From contig GG745341.1 of NCBI GenBank assembly GCA_000151295.1, forward strand, positions 1,009,339 through 1,035,504: 26,166 bases of DNA. The letters are read 5' to 3'. The notes beneath the pieces are model-generated. The model did no database searches. It saw nothing but the letters and a program-made list of their open reading frames with translations, and was not told the origin of the DNA. Below, one piece after another: positions 1-9,305 of the stretch (its first letter is position 1; each line of letters starts with the position of its first letter). The stretch is from Allomyces macrogynus ATCC 38327 (Eukaryota; Blastocladiomycota; Blastocladiomycetes; Blastocladiales; Blastocladiaceae). The position numbers and the translations under genes were made by a program.

Positions 1-3000
1 CGACCACCACCACCACCAACCACCACCACCACCACCACCACAAGGCGCACCACTCGCCCAAGCCCAAACCGTTTGGGTTCTTCTCGCACCTCGTCAACAT
101 GTCGCTGTCCGGCCGGCTCGCCAAAAAAAAGGAAGAGTGCGACGTTGAGCTGCAAAAGGCCATGGTCGAGCTCGCCGAACTCGTGGAAAAGGAGCTACTT
201 GACGCTCAGCAGCAGGGGCTCTTCAACGAGGCACAGCTCGGGTGTTCCGGGACCGCGCGGTGCGGCGGACAGTGTACCGCCGACGACCCGTGCCCGTTCC
301 GGCCCAAGCGCGTGACCGAGGCCGCGTCCGCCGAGAATGTCGCGTCGCCGCCGCTCTCGCCGCTGCCCGTCCTCGGCGGGCAGGAAGTCGCGCCGACGCC
401 GCTGCTCCAGATCCTGCTGCAGATCACGCGCATCGGGCAAGAGATTCTCGACGCCGATGCCATGTTCCTGTACGACCGCGAAAAACTGTGCTTTGCCAAA
501 CTCGAGCGGCTCAAGGCATTGTTCCTCGCCGCGAGTTTGCCGCCGCGGTCGCCGCTCTCGATATGCATTGTGCACATCATGACGGCCATGGCGAAACTCA
601 CGAATATCCTGGAAATCAAGGTCGCGGGCACCGCGCAGCCGGCGCTCGTCGCGAGTGATTCGCTGCTATCGTCGCTGTCGTCCGGCGAGTCGTCGCCGTC
701 GACACGCACCGCGAGCGAGGGCGAGGACGACGAGGAAGAGGAGTCGGGGTCGGGGGAGAGCTGCGAGGAGGGGCTGACCGAGACGGTGCGCGAGCCGGCT
801 GAAGGGAGCGAGATGACCGAGGACGACAGGAGCGAGGACGTGGAGGCGGCAAGCTCGGTCCAGGACGACGGTGACCTCGACGAGGACGAGGACCAAGCGT
901 GGCTCGCTGACCGGGTCGCGTCGCCTGTTCCAAACGACGTGGACGACGACGAGGAGCAGGTACAGGACGACGAGGTCGCCGCGTTTCTCGACGAGGACGA
1001 CGATGATTACGACACGGGCATGAAGGAGATTCTCGTCTCGGCCGCGAGGCCCGCGTTCCCGCCATCCAAGCTCGGGCACAGTTTCAGCGAAGACGATCTC
1101 GCCGCCGACGCTGACACGGAGTTTGAGGCCGCGTCGCCGCGCGTCCGTGCATGGGTTAAGTCGGAGCCGGACCTGGCGTCGTCGACGTCGAGTCTCAACG
1201 TGGATCTCGCGGCCAGCGGATTGTCGCGGCGGCGGCGGTCGACGCGCACCGAGCCCGCCGGCAACGAGTCGGAGCACCGCATCAACTACGTCTTTGAACT
1301 GTCGCTCGACGTGCGGTACCGGTACGTCTCCCCGCTGTTTGCGCAGATTCTTGGGCTCGAACCGGCCGACCTGGTCGGAAAGCGCGTCGAGGACGTACTG
1401 GGCCCTGTGCAGCACCGGCTCTTCGAGGACGCGACCGCACTCTTGCAACGTGCGGCCGTCGAGGGCAACGCCGACCAAGAGTCGTCGGCGTCGGTGCGGT
1501 TCAAGTTCTTGCAGGGCAGTCGCGAGTTCCACATGGAGTCCAAGGGCGTGCTCGTGCCGGAACGCGCGCCGCCACCCAACATGGCCGGGATCGCGCCGTC
1601 GATTCCGCCGCACACGGTCTGGCTGTCGACGCGCGACGTCGTGCCTGTGCTCTGCCACGTCTGCGAGCGGCACGTGCCGGATTTCCTGTTTGCCGTGCAC
1701 AACAAGATTTGCTACGATGTGCACAAGTGCGAGGCCGATGTCGCGCTCGTCCTCGAAGGGTTGCGTGAGAAGCGCGCCGAGCTCGAGCCGTTCCTTTCGC
1801 CCCCGGCGCCAGCACCAGCACCAGCAATGGACCCGGCGGCCGCAGCGGATCCAGCAAGCGCCGCGTCGGAACCCGCCAGCAGCAACGCCGACGTCGCTCA
1901 AGCAACGGCGGTGGTGCCGACAGTGGTGCCTACCGATCAGCAGTTGTTCGAGGTCCAATTTGCGCGCCGGCTTGCCGATGTGATCACGGGCTGTCTCGCG
2001 ATCCGCACCATGGTCAACGACTTCAACTGCAGTCTGCCGATCCGCATCTGCTACACGCTGCGCATTCCCGGCATGGGCCCCGCTCCTCACGATCGCGCGC
2101 GACGACAAGGCCCGGGTTCCCAGCCGCCTCCCAACCGAACTGTTGCCCGCTGTGGGTCCCCCGCCGTCGTCACCGGGTGAGCGATCCCGCCCGACGACGC
2201 ATTGCCCCCGGTCCCTGTCGGAGATTGCCAAGGAGGTGCAGGAGCTCGTCAACGTGCTGTTGATTGGGACGCAGAACTTGCTCGCCGCCAAGCAGGAGCA
2301 GTGGAAGCACGTGCGCGAGGAAAAAGTGCAGCAGGAGCGTGCCGGGATCTTGATGTCGGCACCGCCCGCCAAGGACGCAGTCTCGGCCACGCGCAAGTCG
2401 CGGTCAAGCACCAAGTCGTCGCGAGCGCCGCCGTCGCGGTCTACGTCGGAGCGGTCGGGCAGGGACATGGACAGCGGCGCGTCGACGGGGCCTGACGAGC
2501 CAGCGGTGCCGGCGCCGTCGTCGCGGCGGTCGGCCACATCGCCGCACTCGCGCGGGTCCAAGGGTAAGTCGCGGCGGCAGGAGCGGCCGCCCAAGATCAA
2601 CACCAAGGGCACAGCGAGCGGCACGGCCGGAAGCAAGCTGCCGCACTCGCCGCTGATCCCGTCGCCGCTCGCGTCGCCTGCGGGCCGGCCGTCGGGGTCG
2701 TCGACCACATCGCCGTCGATTGACGACTACGACTTTGTCAAGCCGATTTCGCGCGGCGCGTTTGGCAGCGTCTACCTGGCCAAGAAGAAGCTGACAGGTG
2801 AGTATTTTGCGATCAAGACGCTGCGCAAGGCCGATATGATTGCCAAGAACCAGGTCACGAACGTCAAGGCCGAGCGGCTCATTCTCATGCTGCAGCCCGA
2901 CTCGGACTACGTGACGCGGCTCTACTGCACGTTCCAGACGCGCGACGCGCTTTACCTCGTCATGGAGTACATGAACGGCGGCGACTGCGCGTCGCTGTTG

Positions 3001-5517
3001 AAAAACGTGGGCTGCTTGTCCGAGGACTGGGCGCGCAAGTACGTGGCCGAAATGGTGCTGTGCCTCGAGTACTTGCACTCGCAGAAGATCGTGCATCGTG
3101 ATTTGAAGCCCGGTACGTTTGCGCTTCTCCTTTTCTTCGGATCTTTTGCAGCGGTTCGGGTGCCGAAACTGACCAAAATCTTCGCGTTTGTAGACAACTT
3201 CCTCATCCACCAGTCGGGCCACCTCAAGCTGACCGACTTTGGGCTGTCTCGCGTCGGGTTCCTCGATCGGCGCAGCCAAGCGTACCAGACCAACTCGGTG
3301 CTGAGTGGCATGGTGCGCACGTCGTCGACGGCCTCGTCGGCAAGCTTGAACCGGCCGCCGCGCACCGACTCGCTCGATGTGGTCCCACCGCCCACGACGG
3401 CAAGCCCGCTGATCGATCAGAGCGTGCCGATCGTCGCGAGCTACTTGATGCAGAGTCGGCGCAACTCGACGGCCTCTTCGCAGGGCAGCGCCGCGGAAGC
3501 AGCCGCGGCCGCGGTGGCGGCGGTTGGGAATGCGCAGGGCGAGTCATCGACTGGCGTCCCGCAACCGGACCTGGCGCCGGACCAGCGGCGATTCGCCGGG
3601 ACGCCCGACTACCTCGCGCCCGAAAGCATTCTCGGCACAGGCCAGGACAATGTCATGGTCGACTGGTGGGCGCTCGGCGTGATTCTATACGAGTTCCTGT
3701 ACGGCATCCCGCCGTTCCACGACGATACAATCGACAAGGTGTTTGAAAACATTCTGTCGCGGCGGCTCTCGTTCGACCCGGCGTTTGAGGAAGATGTGTC
3801 GGAGGAGGCGCGAGACCTGATCGAGAGGTTGCTGTGCACGGACCCGGAGCAGCGGCTCGGCGCCAAGGGCGCGGCCGAGGTCAAGGCGCACCCGTTCTTC
3901 GAGTCGATCGACTGGGACACGCTCATGACCGAAGAGCCCAACTTTGTGCCGGTCGTGAGCAATCCAGAGGATACCGAGTACTTTGACGCGCGCGGCGCCG
4001 AGCATGCGGTGCGGCGCAAGGGCAGCCGGTCGTCGCTGCTGCGTGTCGAGGAAGGCGGCGGGCCCAAGTGGACGCATGGGTCGGCATCGAGCGATCCGGC
4101 CGACACGCGTGGATCAGGTTCGCGCGGTCGGCGTGGGCGCGACCGCGATCGTGGAGACAAGGGCATTTACCCGTCGTCGAGCTCGGCACACTCGGAGCCG
4201 ACCGCGTCCGACTTTGGCACGTTCTCGTTCCGCAACCTCGACCCGCTCGTCAAGGCCAACAACTCGACTGTGCAGCGCATCAAGACTGAGCAGCAGATGC
4301 AGACGGGGCTCGGCGGCACGCTCTCGCTCGTGTCATCCGCCAACGCGTCGTCGGCATCGCTGCCGCTCTCGCCCAACGTCAACGCCCTGCACGTGCGCCC
4401 GCGGTCGCGGTCGACAGCGTCGCAGTCGCGGCGCCCGCTCCTCATGGCACTGCACGCCAACACACCACCGCCATCGAGCCCGGCCTCCAGCGTGTCGTCG
4501 CTGTTCCTGTCGTCGTGCTCCGACTCGCTCGAGCCCGTGAACAGCCCCAGCGTTGCCGCCGGGACCCGCGGCACGCCCGCGCAGTCGTCGCGGCTCGGCG
4601 TGCAGCCGTTTTCGAGGCCCACGGCGAGCATGGGCAGCACCATGGCGTCGGCGACCGGCAGCCAGAGCAGGTTGTCAGGCCGGCACCGCACCCTGTCGCT
4701 GTCGGCGGTCCAGTCGCCGTCGCGCGCTCAGGTGCCCCTGTCGTCGCCATCCAAGTCGATCCTGGCACCAATGTCCGGGCTGGACGTGGACGAGGGTCGC
4801 GAGCCGGGTTCGGACGCGCCGCCTCAGTTTGGGTTCGAGATTGTCAAGCCGCCGTCGGCGCCGGCCGTGGGCTCGGCACCGCCTGAACTCATCGAGCACG
4901 AGCACGAGCACGAGCGTGACGACCTGCCGCCGGCCATGCCGTTGGAGCGCGGCGATGAGGTCGAGAACCTTGCCGCCATGGAAGAAGAGGAGGGCGTGGA
5001 CGTCGAGGATGTGGCTCCGCCACCACCCTTGCCAGTCCCGCCGCCGCGGCGTCGTCGCAACCCGTCCGACAAGCTGCGCGTGCTAATTGCCGACGACAAT
5101 CCGATTGCATGCAAGATTCTCGAAACGATCTTGAACAAGCTCGGCGCCGCGTGCAAGGTCGTGCACAATGGCGCTGACGCGGTGCTCTTGGCGACCGGGT
5201 CGACGGTCTGGGACGTGATTTTCATGGACGTTGGCATGCCCATCTGTACGTTTTTGCGTTTTTTTTTTGCATTCATTCGCTGGATCGCCCGGACCTTAGC
5301 TAACGCACACGCACCTCGACTTGGTCGTTTAGTGGACGGCGAGAACGCGGCGCGCATGATTCGGTCGACCGACAACATCAACCGGCTCACGCCGATCATT
5401 GGCATTTCGGCATACGAGCAGTTTATCAGCAGCAACAAGCACTTTGATCGCGTCGTTGGTAAGGCGCTGACGCGGTCCAGTCTGAAAGAGCTGCTCGATG
5501 AGCTCGACTTGCTCTGA
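1..5517 (+). CDS. RIM15: Rim15-like PAS/zinc-finger/AGC kinase with C-terminal receiver domain (5' partial, one apparent frameshift)
   Basis: The frame is open from base 3, through a run of seven His codons and into the ATG at 99, so the true start lies left of the window. Domains in order: an acidic low-complexity region (about 720-1015); a PAS-like domain (about 1276-1650); a Cys/His zinc finger (about 1640-1740, C-x2-C then H and C residues); an AGC kinase (about 2725-3930) with AIK lysine, HRDLKP, DFG and GTPDYLAPE, and a roughly 120-residue insert between DFG and APE as in Greatwall/Rim15 kinases; a Ser-rich region; and a receiver domain (5077-5514) with its acidic pair, the Asp in FMDVGMP and a conserved Lys. 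Predicted introns are 3113-3193 and 5246-5332. The frame slips near 2074-2081. In yeast, Rim15 drives quiescence entry by phosphorylating endosulfines, which inhibit PP2A. Family assignment is strong; substrates are inferred. Confidence 0.88.
2074..2081 (+). other. Apparent 1-nt frameshift in the RIM15-like gene
   Basis: Upstream the reading frame ends ...RICYTLRIPGMG. Downstream, convincing coding sequence (LLTIARDDKARVPSRLPTEL) lies in the next frame. There is no GT...AG pair between about 2040 and 2090 that could be an intron. Dropping one base from the G/C run in atgggccccg joins the two frames with no stop. Either a homopolymer error or a real lesion. Confidence 0.6.
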
Positions 5518-5823
5518 GTTTCTTTGCTCGCATCGTTTTGTTGCTCCAAGTATTGTTTTTCGAGTCCATCTTTTCATTTTCTTTTGTTGTTATGCTTCGC
5601 CTCGGGCTTGCCATTCCGTGATTTCTTCTCACTCCTTCTCAAGGTTGATTTTGTTCGCTCCTGCATGGGCACGGACGAGCGAGCATCCCAACAGGATTCC
5701 ATTTGCCGCCGCCGCAATTGCATTTCCGGCACGCACCACCCTCCACCCACCCATCCGATTGATTGATTTATATACCCACGGTTTTCCCACTCGGACAGAA
5801 GGAGACACAAGTCGTCATCGTCT
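5518..5823. other. Intergenic, convergent 3' ends
   Basis: This T-rich stretch separates the stops of the RIM15-like gene (+) and the next gene (-). It should hold both 3' untranslated regions. No gene or RNA is recognised. Confidence 0.6.
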
Positions 5824-6731
5824 CTACGCTGCGAGTCCACGGCCATCCTCAGTCCGCTTCTGCTGATGCTGCAGACCATCCCACCACTGGTTGCACGCGC
5901 CCTTACGGTCCAAGATAAACTCGAGCAGTCGCTGCACGTCGGCCTTGGCCCCGACCAACTGCGGTGTGCTCGCGGTGGGTGAGCGGGACCCGACGGGCAG
6001 CGCAATGTCGTACTGCAAGACGAGGTGGTGGTGCTCGATGCGGAAGTGCCACTGCGTGCCGTGCCTGTTAGCATCCGCCGTTCGACACTTCGAGCACAGG
6101 AAATGAAGCACACCCGCTCGGGCATACCCGCGGCGCCGCTCCCCGCCTTGCGCCAGTACGCGCGACATGTTGCGGCCGGAATCGGTTGGTCTGGCGCCGG
6201 CTTGCTGAACGTGGTCACGTAGTGCGCGGGCAGGTCGGCGACAAGCGCTGGCGGCACTGCTGCCGCGGTCGCCGACACGGTCGAGTGCGCCCACGCTTTG
6301 TCGAGGTGCCACGACGCAATCACGGCGGCGATGGCGGCTGTATCAGCGCGCACGTCGAGCGGCACCGAGAGCGTCGTGTCGGGCGCCGTTCCCGGCGCGG
6401 CCGACGGCGGGAGAGGAATGGACGCGGGCGCAGTATCGTCGTCCCCCTTTGTGGCGCTTGTTACTCGGGACGCGGGAGCGGCGATGGCGGCTGGATCGGC
6501 GGATTCGGGGCCGGTCGAAACGTTGGTGGCGGGAAAAATGGCTTCTGCGTCAGAGGCAGGCACATTGTCGGCGAGTGCTTCATCGGCAGGCCCCTCTTGG
6601 CTGGCGCATGCGTCTTCAGCGTGGTGCAGGTCGTTGGCCGGTGCGTGGCTGGTGGGCGCGTTGGGCGCGGGAATATCGTCGCTCAGCTCTCCCAGCGACA
6701 TTGCAGCAAGTTGTTTGGATTCCTGGTCCAT
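5824..6731 (-). CDS. Hypothetical protein, Ala/Pro-rich N-terminus and Cys/His-containing C-terminus; frame change near 6100-6160
   Basis: I do not recognise this gene. The first ATG (6731-6729) opens an Ala/Pro/Asp-rich, probably disordered region of about 150 residues, then a more ordered part (SWHLDKAWAHSTV, LVADLPAHYVTTFSKP, CRAYWRKAG). From about 6160 the coding signal moves to another frame, which reads HFLCSKC, GTQWHFRIEHHHLVLQY and DVQRLLEFILDRKGACNQWW before a stop at 5824. The CxxC followed by several His could bind metal. The frame change fits a one-base deletion near the gggtatgcccg segment; the only GT...AG intron that restores frame would be 26 nt and would remove the CxxC. It is divergent from the AAA+ ATPase gene, with 209 bp between starts. 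Confidence 0.5.
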
Positions 6732-6940
6732 TGCGGGGGCGGTGGTCGTGATTGCTGCACAACTCGACACTGCCGCAACTGAACAGGCGACGCGTCGTGT
6801 CGCTGATCTCAGTAGCTGACGTGGTGGCCAATGGCGTCTGATGTGGCAAAATTGGTTGCCGTTGTGCCCTCGTTATGCGACTTAACGAATGCCGACTGAT
6901 CCTGACGCTCTGACAACTAATTCGCGCAGCGTTCCCCGCC
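6732..6940. promoter_or_regulatory. Divergent promoter region between the hypothetical gene and the AAA+ ATPase gene
   Basis: The two start codons face away from each other across 209 bp, so both promoters must lie here or within neighbouring untranslated exons. A CCAAT pentamer sits at 6828-6832. No TATA box is evident. The assignment rests on gene orientation. Confidence 0.4.
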
Positions 6941-9059
6941 ATGGCACCAACCAACCCGCTTGCTGCAATATACCCCAGCGCGTTTGAGCGGTAATGACCC
7001 TTCAGCTCGCAACTCGCAGTCGATCGAGCAAGCAGCAGCCGAGCGCCACCAGGAATTGACGCTGACGACAAATCTCTCAAGACTTGACCAGTTGTTTGCC
7101 TGCTTTCCCGGTTGTTCGGCATCAGCGGCCCCAGCGGTCGCCTACCAGGATGCCGTGCTCATTTCGGCAATTTTTGGTGACACGTGCATTCCAATTGGCA
7201 GCCTGGTCTTGCTGGATGGGCCGTCTGGCGTAGGTGGGTGGGTGGACAATCTGTGCCGTTCCTGAATGAATCGGTTCTGAAAGGCTGGTGGTTCTGGCTA
7301 GGCAAATCGTTTCTCGTTCACGAGTTGGCCAGGGCCCATGGGCACGAGGTACTTGTCGTGAGCGATCTCCACCTCCAAACCTGGTTGAACTCACAACAAC
7401 CTCGCCAATTCGATGCTATCCAGTGCACAACCGTCAATCTGGATCTCGTCAACTTGAATTTCCCGCTCAACAAGCCGCGCGGCATCGAGCACCTTTTCCT
7501 CTCGGCCCTCTCGTCCAAGCGCGTCGGTTCGTTTCTCTGTTGCTCAAAGAAGGTCTGCATCGCCGTTTTCAAAGCTGATCCGTGCTTCTCCACCAATCAG
7601 TCGTTCTCGACAACGTCGAGACACTCTGCTCCGAGTTTGAAATGGCCCAGGCCGTCAAAATGTGCCTCCAGGCGTGTCTCGACGCTGGCTCGAGCCGCGT
7701 ACTTGTCATTTCCACGACACGAGCTCCCGATCGCATCAGCATTCCAGTCAAGTCGCTGGTCACGGTACGCCAACGCGGTCAATTCTGGCCCACATGGGTC
7801 CGCGCTCACCCATCCACCCCATAGGATCTCATTTCGCTCGCTGTGCCGGGATCCGCACATCGATCGAGTCTCGTACAGTATTACGTGCAGCGGCTCCAAC
7901 AAGAACTCGCCAGCGATTCCGCTGCGGCCACGTTCATCGCGACCGTCGACCCTGAGGCGATCGCGCTGCAATGTCACGGCTGGGTGCACGCCGACGTGGC
8001 CTCGCTCTTTATGCGCGCCAAAGCGTCACTACTCGTGGACGGCGCCCCAACCGGCGTGACGGCGACCGCGTTCCTGCAGTCCCTGATCCCGTCAATCTCG
8101 CCCATGACGCTGCGCTCGTCAGCCGTCGACGTGGTCGATGTGCCCTCGACCCAGTTCTCGATGGTCGGCGGGCTCGAGCATGCCAAGGTCCGCCTCGTTT
8201 GCTTCCTCTGGAACCCTCCTTGAAACCAAACTGACCCATCCCCCTTCCCTCCTCCAGTCGGCGCTCACGACCTCGATCGTCTGGATGCACCAGCACCACG
8301 CTGCCTTCGCGCGACTCGGCGTCACCCCGACGGCCGGTGTCCTCCTTTACGGTCCACCGGGCACAGGCAAGACGCTACTCGCGCGGGCGCTTGCGGGCGA
8401 GTGCGGGATCAACTACCTAAGCACGAGCATTGCGCAACTCGTGCAGAGCCACGTGGGCGAATCGGAAAAACGTATCGCGGAACTGTTCCGTGCGGCACGT
8501 GCGGCCGTGCCGTGCGTCGTGTTCCTGGACGAGATTGACGCCATGTTCCGGTCGCGCGATGGTGGGGAGACGGGGTCGATGTCGAGCAAGGTTCGTTGCG
8601 TTGCGGAGGGGGTTGAGTTGGGCCGGTTCCTGACCATAGAGGGTGATACGAACGTAGATGATCACGCAGCTCATGATGGAGCTCGACGAGAGTGCCGGCC
8701 GCGGCGTCGTGGTGCTGGGCGCGACCAACCACCCGTACGCGATGGACGCGTCGGTGTTGCGGCCTGGCCGGCTCGACACACACGTGTACGTCGGCCTGCC
8801 CAGTGCTGCGGACCGCCGCCAGATCTTGGGTCTGTATGCGGCGACGCTGGGTGATGCCGCTGCGGCTGTCACCGACGAGGTGGTTGCGCGCACGGACGGG
8901 TTCTCGGGCGCCGATCTGAAAGCGTTGGTGCGCCGCGCAGCTGGGGTCATGACGCGCCGCTGCGGCCACGTGTTGGTGGACGAGGATTTGCTCAAGGCGC
9001 TGAAGGGCACGAAAGCGAGTATTCGTGCCGAGGATCTGAAGTGGCTGGAAGCTTGGTAG
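6941..9059 (+). CDS. Tandem AAA+ ATPase of the Cdc48/AFG2 (SPATA5L1-like) class
   Basis: Predicted exons are 6941-6990, 7082-7233, 7302-7526, 7601-7764, 7825-8187, 8258-8590 and 8658-9059, giving 562 residues with consistent phases throughout. The first AAA module has Walker A GPSGVGKS, split by intron 2, and a Walker B-like VVLDNVE whose usual catalytic Glu is Asn, so it may bind but not hydrolyse ATP. The second module is canonical: GGLEHAK entry motif, GPPGTGKT (8351-8374), FLDEIDAM, sensor GATN and LRPGRLD arginine finger, then a C-terminal lid helix. No N-domain precedes the first module, and the protein is shorter than typical AFG2 or Pex6. The class acts as an unfoldase, for example in ribosome maturation. 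AFG2B-like, Pex6-like or a divergent Cdc48 paralogue all remain possible. The start is set by ATG plus a 91-nt intron with a CTGAC branch point. Confidence 0.78.
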
Positions 9060-9305
9060 CCGTGATCTGTCGCAGTGGGTGTCGAGGCAATAGAATTAGG
9101 TCCTGTCACAAAACGGTCCCAAGATGTTCACGGCACAATGAGAAACAGTTTACTCGCAAACGTGAGAGAGAGGAGAGAGCGCGCACGCCGCTATTTGTGG
9201 ACACCCGAAAAAGTGAAAACCAACAAACGCAGATCAACAAAAAAAGAAAAGCGAAGCCGCGGCCAAAAGCAATCGAAAAATCTAGCTAGGCCGCCGCGGC
9301 TGGTC

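Noticed and set aside
2170..2218. Intron beginning GTGAGC in the RIM15-like gene
   Set aside because: The only nearby acceptor leaves the downstream coding frame wrong, and the frame reads through without a stop.
666..2708. 680-residue minus-strand open frame opposite the RIM15-like gene
   Set aside because: Its Arg/Asp-rich composition is a mirror of the GC-rich coding strand, and the + strand carries clear PAS, zinc-finger and kinase motifs.
3113..3193. Extra 27 residues inside the Rim15 catalytic loop as coding sequence
   Set aside because: It would interrupt HRDLKP-DN; GTACGT...TAG borders and the restored motif show it is an intron.
6120..6160. 26-nt GT...AG intron in the hypothetical gene
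   Set aside because: It restores frame but is too short for normal splicing and deletes the CxxC; a one-base indel is simpler.
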